DNA from: Thysanoteuthis rhombus
Taxonomy: Eukaryota > Mollusca > Cephalopoda > Oegopsida > Thysanoteuthidae
DNA: 64,000 nucleotides
Assembly: GCA_963457665.1 (NCBI GenBank)
Contig: OY735219.1
Coordinates: 23,222,287-23,286,286 of the forward strand
Direction: 5' to 3'
Shown: piece after piece, positions 29,870 through 43,063 of the stretch
Layout: each line of letters starts with the position of its first letter
Position numbering within the stretch: the first letter of the stretch is position 1
Notes under the pieces: generated by a model
Databases searched by the model: none
What the model was told of the DNA's origin: nothing
What the model saw: only the letters and a program-made list of their open reading frames with translations
Position numbers and translations under genes: made by a program

Positions 29870-32800
29870 AAAATAATGTAAATAGAAAATGTCTTCTTTG
29901 AAGTTTTAATTTCAGATTTGATGACAAGAAATAGCTTCAAAGTTAGTCGTAAAAAAAAAAATTATTTGTATGCATTTAAAACATGTTTTAGGTCATTTTT
30001 ATAATGAAATCATAAAAAAAATAAGATCGATTTCACCATTTTCCAGGAGTTGATATAATTGACTAGCAAATATGAAATCTGTAATGAGAATTCTTTCAAA
30101 AATTAAATCGTCGACATTTAGATAATTTTGTATGGAAATAAGTTACTTCAATGATTACTTTACTGAATTATGAAAAAAATATTACTTACATTTTATTTAG
30201 AATATATTGGAAAACAAATTTATTTACACTGGGGTCATTCAATTATGGAAAAAATGTCGGCTCCAGATTATGACTCCTTTTAAATTGGTCTACTTAAACT
30301 GGAGCACTTATTTTTTTACTGTTGAAAAGAGTATTTATTTAGTGCTTGTAGGCAAAAATTAGGAAATTCTTTTTACTGATGTATTTGGGAAAATAAGTTT
30401 CAGGGTAATGGAAATGGAAAAAAAAAAGTTCTTAAACGGTCTCCCATACTTACTGATTGCTTCATATATGCATAATTGTACGTATTAAAAGAAATTGAAT
30501 AAATTTTATCTAGTGCTTCCGCTTCACTGAATTTTTAAAAATCAACTAAATCAATTCTTATTAACAAAACACAGTTTTATTTAATAACTAACTAACGAAT
30601 TTCCATGATTATTTTTAGAGAATAAATATTTTAAGAATATTTTCATGAATATTTATGGAGAATAAATAGATTTTAAATATTTTAAAACATTCATCCATGA
30701 AATAAGCTTTTGAAAGAAATAATTTTGAGTAATTTTTTTTGCACAGTCTCAAAGTCTATATGTATTCTATTCAAAATAAAGTAACAACAAAATTTCCCAA
30801 ACAAAAAAGTTTTAGTTTTATTGAATTTTATTTTTCCCCTTTTTAGGTCGATTTCTATATCTCTGGCAAATCCTTCAAATATAATTTTAACTGATTTAAT
30901 TTCTTCAGGGTCATATCTTTACAGTTTTTATAGATATTTTTAAATGTTTACAGTAAATTCAATAGAGGTTTTAGAAAATGAATAATTGACTAAAAAATAA
31001 TTACTCAAACTTTTCTTCAAACTGCCCTTTCCATTACTAAATACATTTAAAATTGAATAGGTACCCTGAATTCTATTATAATTATTTGATTTTTGGTAAA
31101 AGTTTAAAGTATGCATGTATTTTGCATAAAATTTTTATATGCAAATCATTACATCCCATTGTTTACACAATATAAACAATCTTTACAGCGACAAAAAATT
31201 CCAGTTCTCAACATGGGCAACAGATAATTTTTTACATGAAAAATTTCTCCATGTATTTTCATAAATATGATAAAGATTCCTTACAATAGAAATAATTCTT
31301 ATACAAGTTTTGAACATTTGTCTTTTTCTCTTCATGTATCGCTATTTGTCGAAAGTTTAGGATATAATTTTTAAAGTTTCATTGAGAATTGATGCAATCT
31401 TATTATATAAGTACATAGAAGGAATTCCATTTTATTTTGTAAATTTTCTATTTCAATACTTTCAGTATTACATAATAACTATTTTTCTTCTAAGTATTGC
31501 TATCAACACAACTTGGACCACTAACACCAACCAGCACCCAGTATTGGCCATTCACCTTCCAATTCATTTACATCCCTTCAGGGCAACTACATTATGTTCT
31601 TGATCACTGATATCAGCCTCACTTTTCCTTACATGTTCTCTGTTCCCTGATTCAATTAATTCCAACCCAGAACCATGCTTCTTCTCAGTTGCTGGTTAGA
31701 GTTGGCCTCAAATTATTGACCTCATACACACAGACTCCTTATCTCAAATTCTCCCTTCGAAGCATTCCAGATCAGAGATGGAAATGGATTTCAAGAAGCC
31801 ACAACTCAGTGAAATCTGAAAAAGGAGGGGAATGCGGATGAAAATAGCTAGTGTTTTTTTGTTTTGTTTTTTGCCCAAGGCTGATCCACTCCTTACTGAC
31901 TCATCATAACAACAACAAAATCATGTTTATCTTGCTTAGGGTCACCTGACTCCCACTTCTCAGTAGCCCCTCATGGCGACATAAGTTATGAACAACCAGC
32001 CTGTGATATTCTGTGATAGTGACTGGTCAGGTTAGAGGGAAAATTTACCATCTCAAAATGATTTGTCTTTAAGAGGATACTTATGCAAAAGAGATTGGCT
32101 CATCCTTAAAAGAAAAGTGTAATGAACTATGATGACTTAGATCTCATTGTTTTACCTCTTCTCATCAGTCACATCTGAACAAACTTTTTGAAGAATCAAG
32201 GTTACAAAGGGGGTACATATAAACATTGTTGTCTTTAAAATTCGTATGATGAGAAATCTACAGGAGTGTTTATTTGTGCTCAGACAACTTCTTATACCTG
32301 TTTCATTGAATTTTTTTTTTATTAAAAAAAATAAAACATGTGATAAAAGTTTTTATTTTTTCAACTCAACTAGCAGTCGAGAAAGCAGAGAAATTACATG
32401 CCGAAAGAGAGTTGACTCGACTGAGTTGAATTGTCAAATTAAATCTTCCAGGCAAGTTACGACCCGTTAAACCAGACAGAAATTATGTCTTTTGGACCAT
32501 GAAACTGTTGTCCCTACCTCAATTCACTGTTCCGGTGAGGAGGCCAGCTTAATAGTAGTATATATTTTCAAATGTCTAAGTACTGTTATTCCTTACCATT
32601 CGTGGTGGTTAGGGACACCAGGGGGCCTTGACTACTCTACTTAATCCGCAAATAATTTTTGCTGACCCCCCCCCCCAACTCTTTCAGTTCCCAAAACCCA
32701 TTAATCTTCTACCATAAACTTTTAAGTGAACAAAAATTTTACCATCCCCAATTTGTAAGTGTACAAATGAATGAATGATCAAAGTAAAGTGTACAGTAAG

Positions 32801-33670
32801 GATCATAAATTTCAATTATGGCAGAGTCAATATTTTTCTCAGCCAAAAATGTAAACATGGCCTTAATCTGCTCAGAAATCCTCTGTGAGTATGCAAAAGT
32901 ATTTTTTCTTTTTTTTATGACTAACTTGATGCTATCATCTTGCAGTTATAAACAAAATCAAACTTGCAAAGAAGATATTTAAATAATGCAATATGTTTTA
33001 AAAGCGTGTTAAAAAGGTGCACAGTAGATGCTAGAAAAAAAATACTGCGAATTAACAAAAAAACATGAATTTCATAAAACTACCGTGCAGTGATTACTAA
33101 GAATATTTTTTCCTTATGCTGCTATTCATCTCCAAGTCTTCAATAATAGCACAAAAATTATTCAGATGTATTCATGATTTCTTAAACTTTTTATGTTTTG
33201 TCATGTCTCTCGAACAAATCCATTGCAGTGGATTTCAGCACATTTTCTATGATGAGTATTTTTATGGTATGCTGTAAAGCATCCAAAAGTTTTCCCATTA
33301 ATTCATTCCAGACTGAAAAATGAATTATTGAAAACGCAAATAGAAAACCTGAGAATGGCAATGGTTAACTTTAGTTCAACTGAAGTTTTTCCTTTTTAGT
33401 TTATTCATCTTGAATGCTTTACTGCTGCTTAAACTCTCTATATTTTTTATAAACAAGAAACATCAAAAAATCTTTTAATACTTTCTGAATTATGGTATGG
33501 TAATCTATAAAAAAAAATGTATGATATTGAACTCATAAAATCTTGATATTTTGCTTGTTGTGATTGAAAAAAATACAATACATGAGCTACTGTAACATTA
33601 TCTTACAACATAGAATGTCCTACATGATCGAAAAATGTGATAATCATGAATATATACAAGTAAAATAGAG
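29870..33670. other. AT-rich intergenic stretch
   Basis: Very AT-rich between 29940 and 31400, then mixed sequence. No gene, RNA or transposon could be supported. A C-run lies at about 32667-32676. Confidence 0.5.
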
Positions 33671-33679
33671 ATGTCACTT

Positions 33680-34265
33680 CTAGTTATCTTGCTTTACAAC
33701 TCTTGGATCTCTAGGGTGTGTGATGTGCAGCATGGCATATTTCAGGGCAGAGTGGTACATTACATATTTGGTGACCATAGCACATTTTCTTCTGTGCATT
33801 AGGACCTCCATGCTTGCAGTAATAGACATACTTGCCCTTTGGAAGGAGACCACGTGCACATTTTTTGGTCCTGGTTTCTCTAAAAGAGGCACTCTATAAA
33901 GTGTATTGGGTTTAGGGCCAGGATGTTTCTTGCTGCTGTTGATTCCAAGTAGTTCTTTTATGAACTGCAGTCGAATCATAGGTTTTCCAGCATTTGGATG
34001 CTTTCCTATATTGTTTTTATAAAGTATGTTTGAATTTACACAAACCCTGTCCAAAACAAGGCTAAATAATGGACAAAGCCACAACCTCTTACAGTTCCGA
34101 TTACAATTATATGGACGCATTTGAGTCATTCATGTCCACTGTCGCTATGTATTTATTATATAATAATGACAGATAATTCTCATCACTATTGTGCAATTCA
34201 GAATCAGAGTCACTTGATTTAATATCTAGAATATTCAGAAGATTGTTCTTATCTTCCCCACACTG
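33680..34265 (-). pseudogene. piggyBac-type transposase remnant lacking its catalytic core
   Basis: A minus-strand frame (34265-34130) has an acidic N-terminal segment (SSDSDSELHNSDENY) running directly into YNKYIATVDMND. A one-base shift then gives a 149-codon frame (34129-33680) with QMRPYNCNRNCKRLW, ILYKNNIGKHPNA and RLQFIKELL. It ends in a cysteine/histidine-rich tail (RRKCAMVTKY to HITHPRD). This matches the N-terminus and post-catalytic half of piggyBac-family transposases. The DDD catalytic region between them is gone. The terminal zinc-finger residues are partly mutated. Confidence 0.7.
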
Positions 34266-34269
34266 AAAA

Positions 34270-35200
34270 TATAATATTGGGTGCTTCTTCAGCTGTGTAT
34301 CTCCTGTTTTGAGACATTTTGAAAACTATAAACCATTAAATTCCACCTTCCGTATGTATTTATGCACATACTGCTTATAGCCTGGGTCTGGTCATCATTC
34401 TTTTTTTGGCTTAGAAAGATTATAGGTTGATTTTTCATGATTAGTAAACAAATAGCCACTATTTTTAAAAATCTGTCACCAAGTAAGAAAGATTAATTGT
34501 AAGTACAAAAAATTAAGTCAGATATTAACTCCCTCATTTATATGACTTCTATGTCCCACACTAATATAAATAAAGCATACTATATCCCACTCAAGATAAT
34601 TACACTAAATATGTTGAAGTACATGAAATATTAGTCCTCTGGTATGACTCAAATGACCCCTGCTGAGAAAATTGGTCATGTGATAGACACCAAATTGGTT
34701 AGTTGTGCAAAGGCAATTAATTAAGAAAAATGATAAGATAAGCTCATTTGCCAATTGCAAATTTAATGCATCTAGGTTCTGAGATAATATGCCTGTATAA
34801 AATAACATAAAAGTGTGGTTGTCTGGAAAAATGTATCATCATTTATTTGTTCATAATTATTCTTTTCTATTGATATTTCCCCCATAAGGCATTGAGTTTT
34901 TTATAGGTTAACATGTACTTTCAAATTTTCTTGCTCTACCTCATTAATTCTTAATGTAAGTATTCTCAACTAATTCTTTTAACCTAAATCAATTTAATTA
35001 TAGTGAAAAGTCCTTCATTTTATGGAAACAGAAGTGTTCATAAGCTCCTAGACTAGATATTATTGATTGATATCAATTGAATGACACTCAACAATATAGT
35101 ATTATAAAATGATGGTCTAGAATTTATGTATAAAAGGGAAAAGTATTTTAAATTAGTATTTAAACTATTGTATTGTCTTCATGCTATCCAGTAAAGTGAT
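34270..35200. other. Intergenic, nothing recognised
   Basis: AT-rich sequence without supported features. Confidence 0.5.
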
Positions 35201-35212
35201 CTGTGATATCGG

Positions 35213-35265
35213 CAGGGTCGATAAAGTATGGCCCGCAAGACAAATAGGCCCACAGCCTGATTTCA
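35213..35265 (+). mobile_element. Possible hAT-type terminus
   Basis: CAGGGTCGATAAAGTATGGC, then CCGCAAGACAAATAGGCCC, resembles the CAGGGGTCGGCAAACTATGG-style end of hAT transposons. No matching opposite end was located. Confidence 0.35.
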
Positions 35266-35680
35266 TCTGCCTCATTGACTTCATTGAATATGTGACATTG
35301 CATACAAAATTCTTTGTTTTCCTTATCTGTTTTTTATGAGCTAACAATAAAATTTAGTATGAAAAATAGAGCAGAAGTCTCGTTTTTGCAAGGGTCCCAA
35401 ATGAATCAATGTTTTACATCTAAAGATAGTTCAACACCACGCATTCCTACAGTTCTATTAATATACGCAAAATTTGAACAACAATTAAACTATAATTCCT
35501 CCAACACAAAAGATTTTCATAGTTCTCAATTTATTGATTGCACATGGAAGTTGTGGGTATATACCTTTATTTGAGGAAAATAAACAAATAAAACCACAAC
35601 ATCAAAGTAATTGAAAATAACAAGCTGTTCCCATAGCCTTGTATAATCATTGTTTTATTTTTTGTTGGCTTTGGCCCACG

Positions 35681-38365
35681 TAGTGCAGAAGATAACCACA
35701 ATAATTATGCAGTTTTTGAAATAAGCATGAAATTTCTAACATAGTTAGTGCATACCATAACATCAATTTTCAGATGTGGAGAGAAGTCAGATTTAACCTC
35801 TGAAGACTTTGCAAGTTCAAATTCAAGATGGCCGCCAGTTCACCAGATCTGATATTCAAACACATTTAATTTTGGAATCAAAAAGAGTAGAAAAACAATT
35901 AGGATGACCTTTTCAACTCAGTTGGCAATGTTCTTTCATTTTGTGATACTTTTTAGATCATCAGAACCCAAGGAAATGCATTTAGATCAAGGTCAAGGTG
36001 AAAAAAATGTGAAAAAACATTTTTCTGTTAATACATTGAATGCTGGGCAGCTTGAAGATCATGTTACGAGTAATATCTTGCTGAAATATCAAAGTACATG
36101 TAGAGCAGAAGTGACAATAATATGTAGCCAATTTTTTCGACAATTCAATCAGTAATATTTAGCCCAGAATTTATGATGCTGTCATTGGCAGTAATTTCTT
36201 ATACTTGTCACATAGTCGTGTGCACTAATGAAAAAAAAGTACCTTAATCCTTCAAAAAAGGCAAGAGTTTCTCAATGTTTTTTTTTTTGAGGTATCAGGT
36301 ATGCTCAATAACATACTAAAGGTCTACGACAGTCTCACCACTGGATAGGTATAATTTTCAAGATGGCATCAGAGATGGCTATCAAATCCCATTACTCATT
36401 CATTTTTTTTTTACCTTAGGCAAGTTTTGTCAATAGTTTTTGTAGTACCAAGTGTGCTTGATAACATATCAAAATTTCATCACAGTTTGACCACTGGAAA
36501 GGAATAATTTTCAAGGTGGTGTCCAAGTTGACTGAAAAACATTGAGAGCATTATTTCCAACTAAGTTGGAAATGCCCATTCATTTGGAGATACTTTGAGA
36601 TCACTGAAACCCAAGAAAAAGTATTTAGATTGAGGTAAAAAAAAAAAAAGAAAGAAAAATGTTAAAAATATATTTTTTGTTCACATGTTTATTCTAGCTT
36701 TGATACTGAATTAGACCTATGTAATATAATGTAATTTTCCTCCATTTTTAGGCTATAGGGATAATACAAAAATGATCAGTATAGACTCATGGTGCTTGTC
36801 TATTTTAATACTATATGAATGATGATAATGGTGATAATCAAAACTGAACAGTTGCCAAATTAGCAGTGCAGAGCACTTGAGTATAACTTGGCACATTTAC
36901 CCTGTCCAGTACATCCTTCCTCACAGTGACAGTGGATCAATTCATTCCAAAGTGGATGCCACTTAGTGGTTTCCTTTGTCCAGCCCCAGTCAGATGACTC
37001 TGATATCTCTGGATCCAGGGTCAATGACTGATTCCAACAGTTGACCAAGGAGTAAGTGCACTTGATGTGCTAGTTGATCACTGTCAGGATTGAAGGAATA
37101 TTCTCTAGGGCTAGAGATTGTGTGAAAAGCTGTTTGCTGGAATCATTCACTTACATGCTCTTGCTCTTTCAGTCATACATCCATCGGTACCACAAATTAC
37201 TCGAGTAGTAACATTGACCTTTCACTGTTCATTGAAAGCATTGTTCACCTCTGAGAAAGACTCCCAAGTTTCCCAGGTACTCTTCTTTCCTCTGCCAGCA
37301 GATATAGAGCATCTTCTACACGCAGAACTAGATGTGTATCAGGAACAAATGGAAGGGCAACTTTTTTATTTGGATAGTGATTTGTAAGGGATGGCACATT
37401 GGACTTGATATCACTTCCAATGAATCACACTGCTGTTTCAATGTGCGACAGGTTCTGAGATTCTTTGTCCATTGCTCGGGTGTTGAAATAGGTGGTCAGA
37501 CTGTTGTAGACATTTAGTATGTCATTGAGCATATCTGATAATACAAAGGATCATTGAGAAACCTTTAATTGTGAGTTTTTAGAAGGTATGATGGAATTAT
37601 TCTTAACCAACTAATTTGGCTATCAACTTGAAAACTACCTTGAAAATTATATCTTTCCAATGGTCAGACTATGGTAGAATTTTAATATGTTATCAAGCAC
37701 ACTTGATAATTAAAAAAAACATTGAAAAACTAGGGTAAATATTGAATGAATGATGGGTATTTTAAAGATTTGGTAGCCCTCTCCATTGCTATTTTGAAAA
37801 TTATAACTCTCCAGTGGTAGACTTTTAGTTTAATGTTGAGCACACCTGAGTGGGGGTAGTTGGGTTTTTCATAAATGCACCCAACTATGTAATGAATATA
37901 AGAAATTTCTGCAAGTGGCAACATTATAAATTTTGGACTGTAGAATATCCATTGAATTATCAAAAAAATTAGCAACATGTAATTTTCACATCTGCTATAC
38001 ACGTAATTTGATATTTCAGCAAGATATTGCTTGTAACATGATATATTTTCTTCCCAGCACTAAATGTACTTGAAAAAGAATGTCTTTTTAACGTTTTTTT
38101 TTTCACTTTGACCTTTATCTAAATGCATTTCCTTGGGTTCTGGTGATCTTGAAAGTATCACCAAAATTGAACGCACTTGAATATTAGATCTAGTGGACTG
38201 GCGGCCATCATGAATTTGACCTATCATTGTCCTCAGGGGTCAAATCTATGTTCCCTACACATCTGAAAATTAATGTTACGGTATATAGTAACTATGTTAG
38301 AAATTTCATGCTTTTTTTAAAAAGTGCACAATTAGATATAATTTGGGAGCTTATCCACTGTGCTA
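35681..38365. mobile_element. Foldback element with inverted arms of about 0.9 kb
   Basis: The left arm (35681-36620) and the right arm (38365-37540) are inverted copies. They share GCATGAAATTTCTAACATAG, TCAGATGTG, ATGGCCGCCAGT, CAGAACCCAAGGAAATGCAT, TATAATTTTCAA and AGTGTGCTTGATAACATAT in the same order from each end. The arms are diverged by point changes and small gaps. The centre (about 36640-37530) holds a decayed ORF. The size and long arms fit a foldback or MULE-like DNA transposon. No target-site duplication was resolved. Confidence 0.75.
36858..37480 (-). pseudogene. Decayed transposon-type ORF with Cys-rich (CXC-like) C-terminus
   Basis: The 62-codon terminal frame (37048-36860) reads WNQSLTLDPEISESSDWGW, then LWNELIHCHCEEGCTGQGKC. 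Earlier pieces in shifted frames read KQLFTQSLALENIPSI, NQ-less HIKCTYSLV and TWETWESFSEVNNAFN. The order and spacing match an uncharacterised protein type recurrent in invertebrate repeats. These end in a WGW-x-P-x-W-x-x-L segment and a CxCxxxCxxxxC cluster, loosely like tesmin CXC. Function unknown. The copy is dead. Confidence 0.5.
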
Positions 38366-39055
38366 ATTAAGCATAAAAACATTTCTGATCTAAATATTTT
38401 CCGCTGATCCCTGATCCCTGTTTCATTGGATGTTGAACAAGTCGGAAAGAAATAGTTGAGTGTGTCTGAGTAAGAGGAAGAGGGGGGGGGAACTCGTGTG
38501 CTTAATGACCTAGTTTTTCAAGATTCTTCTAGACCAGTGTTTTTTTCAAGAAGTAAGCAGTATCTACAAATCACATGACATTGCTAGCATGTTTCCTCAG
38601 CTTCATGATCTATAAATAAGCCATAATGGGATAGTAATTCTCTGGTTGATTTCAACAATATATTATTTATGCATGTATCCTTCAGGATTGGTAATAAAAT
38701 TTTATTTTTTAAAAAAACTTCAAAATTTTATGGAGAGTCTCATGGAAATTTTTAAAAATTTCAGATTATAAAAACATGGAAAAATTAGACCTTTGTTATG
38801 GATAATTGTACAATGTACAATAATATCGAGTATTACCATCCATGAAAATCAAATACAGTGACTTGGTTATGATGTGTCATAGAAACAAAAAAATGATGTT
38901 ACTAGTCTGAATAATTTGTGGAATAATTAAAATACTTTGTGTTGAAACTTCAGACAACATAAATAAATTGTTGCTATTTTCAACATAATGATTTGAGAAA
39001 AGGAATGTCCTAATTTATTAAGAGAAAAACAGAATAGATTTTAACAGTCTATTAT
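38366..39055. other. Intergenic, nothing recognised
   Basis: AT-rich, with a G-run at about 38481-38490. No supported feature. Confidence 0.5.
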
Positions 39056-39059
39056 TATC

Positions 39060-39515
39060 AGGAATCATCAACCAAAACTAACACCAAAACAGCCAGCATA
39101 AATTTCTTCAGTTTTTAAGTTGGTCTGGCTGGCTGGTTGGTTGGCTGGCTGGCTATGTATACATCACGCTTACAGGCCACACCAATGTAGTGGAAGGGCT
39201 GAAAATTCAAAAATTTACTCCTTATTATGTCTAGAAAAAAACATTTTTTTAAATTCTCCTCCTGCATAGGTTTATAATAGGATGGTTCAATTTACGATGT
39301 AAGTTTATGGTGCATTAATCCCTTAGCTTGTGTTTAGCAACTATCACACTTGTTTTTTGAAAATTTAGAGTTTTCTTTTAGTGATCACTTCCCAACAAAA
39401 GGTGAGAGAAGTGACTTATTCATTGATCATTCCATCTTCCAATTTTTTCAGTGGATCACATCCAGCATGGCATGGTACCAAAAGACATTGGTCATGTGAC
39501 TTATCGTTTTTCAAA
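39060..39515 (-). repeat. Dispersed repeat family R1, copy 4
   Basis: A reverse-orientation copy with an expanded (GGCT/GGTT)n tract (GGTCTGGCTGGCTGGTTGGT), the TAGTGATCACTTCCCAACAA segment, AAGTGACTTATTCATTGATC and the terminal GGTCATGTGAC. Confidence 0.8.
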
Positions 39516-39954
39516 TGCTTAAATTATAGTTAGTATAGGTTGGGCAAAATAGAATTAACCAGAATTTCTTTTGGATTTTCTGTCAGATGAAAATGATGGA
39601 AAATACTCATCGATTAATGTTGTTTATTTGTGCAAATTAAAAGTTAAAAAAAGTGAACTTTATTTGATACGAAGTCACACACTCGTACATACGTACACAC
39701 ATATAACTTGCCTGCATTGTTTTGGTACAAGATGTTGGATTTTAAAAAAACAAAACCAGACACAATCTCCTCATGACATTTTCTCAGATAATAGAAATTG
39801 AAAGGATGTAAAAGTAGACGTGGGAAATGTACAGCATTGAATGAACAAATGCTAGTAGAAAGAGAACTTGTTATCATGGGACTATTTCTTACTTCAATTA
39901 AATTTTGATTACTTTTTCCCCTTTACTTTAACTTCATTTGCTTTTTTAACCAAC

Positions 39955-40365
39955 TTCCAATTTGGGCAAATTTCTATGGCAACAAATGACAGCGCTTTTG
40001 GAAGTGGAGAGAAAGCCTTCGATGAGAATAGAACTCACACTCTCATTGCCAGAGTCTAGTTCACATCTAGCTGCTTTCAATATTCATGGATTAGCACTTT
40101 CAAACTCACTCTCATACATAAACAACAAAAATATCATGCCGATTATGGGGAGTGACTTTAAAAACATGAATCAGCCTCTGATAATTCATGAAACTCTCAA
40201 TGAATCAGCTTCTGATAATTCATGAAACTCTTCATGGCCAATTGGTAAAAGTAGCTAGGTGTAAACCAGACTCCCATTTGATTCTCACCAAAGGCTTACT
40301 CTTTAATTCCAAATATGCTGTTATTTGTTGCCATAGAAACAATGAAAGGATTATTTCCATTTAAT
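39955..40365. repeat. Inverted repeat (foldback of about 0.4 kb) with internal duplication
   Basis: Arms near 39968-40095 and 40360-40230 are inverted copies. They share TTTCTATGGCAACAAAT, the AAGCCTT-GATGAGAAT motif and an ACATCTAGCTGCTTT-like end. Between them a 34-bp unit starting ATGAATCAGC is repeated in tandem (40166 and 40200). Non-coding. Likely a MITE. Confidence 0.65.
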
Positions 40366-40369
40366 TCTG

Positions 40370-42480
40370 CAAAATAGAACAAGCTACTTTCATTGGTTCC
40401 ACATAGAATAAGTTAACCATGATATTTTGATTTTTTTTCTGATTTATTCTTGGATGAAGTATTACAACATTATCATTAATTTTCAACTACCTTTTATCTT
40501 CATCCTAATTTTTAGTTGTTGTTTTTCACTTTAGAAAGTTGTCCTTAGTCTATTTTAGGATCATGACAGTAATAAAGTGAAATAATCAAGTTGTTATACT
40601 GTTTGTAACAGCTGGTAAGTTGCTGACCTGTCTTGGCAGCACTTTTAAAAATTTAACCTCTGTCTTGACTGGTTGCCATTCCAAGTGCTCTTCTCTAATC
40701 TGATCTAAGCTATGAACTAATATCTGCTGTTTACAAATGATCTAGTTTATTACACGTTACTTTCACGACATATTGAGATTACAGCTTTCTGATTTGATTT
40801 CCTAACCTGACTAAAACATGAAAAACCTGTGTGTTAGCCCCTGTGAGCAGAGTGGTCATTCATTCATGGAATGCTAGAGAAGGAAGCCCCCAAAATTCTA
40901 GTTCTCAAAAACTAAAATACATCTCCCCCCAAAACATTCACTCCAGAAGAAACTATGCCACATGCTCTGAGAGTATGTGATAAATGACTGTTTCAATTGT
41001 TTGTAGGGGCAATGTATTTCAACAGTACAGACAATAACAAATCACACCATTTCAACGCCAACAATAGGCATAAAAAAACAACCCATATTTTGTTTTTGTC
41101 TACTTCCTCTACTCAATGCCTGCAAACCAAGCTTAGTGGTAGGTAGTAGGTAGTATTGGGGCTGGTATTCAGTAGGCAACAGACTATTTAATCAAGTTGA
41201 CTTCAGCACCTGGGACAAGAGTTGATGATTTTTGTTAAAAACAAACAAATAATGGGACTGTTTTGTTTGAACTTGGCAAGTGTAACAGTGCAAAGACTGC
41301 AGTGGTTGTTCCATAACAGGTTCCTCCTCGGTTAGTTCTGTGGGAGGCTCTATGTATGATTCAATAATCTCTTTCTCTGGGTAACATTCCTTGTCAATGG
41401 CTGCAATCAGGAGGGCCTTAGTCATGATTTGCCAGTTACTTTTGGTGAGGTATGCACAAGAGCCAAGAAAATGGCTGTATTGGTATGTCCAGCTTGCTCA
41501 CATAAAGGACTCACTCTTAAGTTTTGGAGACATTGAGCTCGGTTAATGCATGATGCAGAACCTTGATCAGGAGACTGGAAGCCATATTAAGTCTGGATTG
41601 TCAGACAGATATTGTCAATGGACATTGAATTTTTGACAATCCTGATTCTAGATATGATAGGACAGTTTTTAGCTATCAAACCTAGTATTAGCTACAAGCA
41701 GATAACCTTCTGAGCAGCAGATCACCTTTCAACCTCTGGAATCAGGGCTGCATCACTAGTGAAATAACGGTTAAAATAGTTTTTAGACTTTTTCAATCAT
41801 GTTATATTTGGTACTAAAGAGCTTGTGAAATTGAGGTCAAAAGGTGGAATAGATGAAGTTCTGTTTCCAACTCTCAAATGAGTTTCATTTCCTATCTTTG
41901 TTATGTGCCAGTGTGTCAATGCTCTAAATATACTCATACTTGCACTGCAATTAACAATGTGAGTTCATTGTATCCCAGCTAAGTTCATCAGCCAACTGTA
42001 CCAGAAACCAGTAATGTCTCAATGCTGCTTATTGCATCGGCCTAGTGATATCTGACTCAACAGTAATAAAAAGGGAAGCTGAAGATTTAATTTTTGCTGC
42101 CACCACACTGACATTAATATGAGATCTCCTGGTAAAGCAACGAATGGTTCATAAAGAAAACTCAAACAACTGTATTTGAGCAAGAGGTACTCACAGTTGT
42201 ATCTGTATTCATAAAGAGAACCAATCCAGTTACATAATAAAGTGATGATCATGTGACGAGCAAAGGGAGGTTACCATGACAATTGGTACATCATAAACTA
42301 ATTTAAGCCAATACATTGGCACTATGTGTTTCTGTGCTTATTGGTCATTGTGAGAGTCATAATATAGACAACATGTCAGAAGAGATTGCATCAAGGCAAA
42401 TAGTTTCCTTCTGATCAGCTAATTTCTTTGAATGTCAGCTTAAAGTAAATATCATAGGCAAAAGAAAGATACCCTTTAAT
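40370..42480. other. Intergenic, no gene supported
   Basis: A minus frame at 41192-41425 contains the acidic stretch ESYIEPPTELTEEEP but matches nothing firmly. The remaining sequence has many stops in all frames. Confidence 0.4.
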
Positions 42481-42800
42481 GGAATTTGGGAAAAGGTGAG
42501 TTTACCCCATAGCCCACCCAAGCACAAAATTTCTTAGAAATTTATAGAGAACCTTTGGAGATATTATGTGGATAGACACGAGCATATACATAGCTGTAAG
42601 AAAAAAACAGAAAATATCTCCAAATATATCTAAAATATAAATTCAAAGTAAATTTCAGGATCGAGCCTTAATTTAACATTTGACCACCTTTTTCTAACTC
42701 TGTTGCCAACCTCTCCACAAAATCTCATTGAAATCCATTCAGGACTTTCGGAGATATTGTGTGGTCAGACAGAAAGACAGATACAAAAATTTACTGGATT
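42480..42800 (+). repeat. Two units of the GGAGATAT repeat
   Basis: Contains TTGGAGATATTATGTGGATA and TCGGAGATATTGTGTGGTCA in units of about 165 bp. This is the same motif type that fills the array at 55330-56390. Confidence 0.55.
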
Positions 42801-42934
42801 ATCCTCAGTTCCACAGATATATGAGTGGAACAGCCTTGTTAATAATATTGTAGTGTCCACCTTTTTTCCAGCAAAAGAAAATTATACATATATGGAGTTA
42901 TCTGTCCTTGGCAGGGATCTACGTGATATTACTT

Positions 42935-43052
42935 CATCATCATCATCATCATCAGTCTTTTAAAGTCCATAAAGACATAGATCTTCCCTAGGATTCACCA
43001 CAATTCTCTATCATGGGCGTCGTGAAGCTAGTATTTCCTGAATCAGTCCAGT
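42935..43052 (-). mobile_element. RTE-type LINE 3' end with target-site duplication
   Basis: A 118-bp copy of the 3' end of the RTE element seen at 28024-28361: the (TGA)n tail, AAAGTCCATAAAGACATAGA and TCATGGGCGTCGTGAAGC. It is flanked by TGATATTACTT on both sides (42924-42934 and 43053-43063), an 11-bp duplication. Severely 5' truncated. Confidence 0.85.
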
Positions 43053-43063
43053 TGATATTACTT

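Noticed and set aside
41192-41425. An acidic minus frame (YIEPPTELTEEEP) considered as a piggyBac N-terminus
   Set aside because: The similarity is only compositional. No piggyBac downstream motifs follow in either direction.
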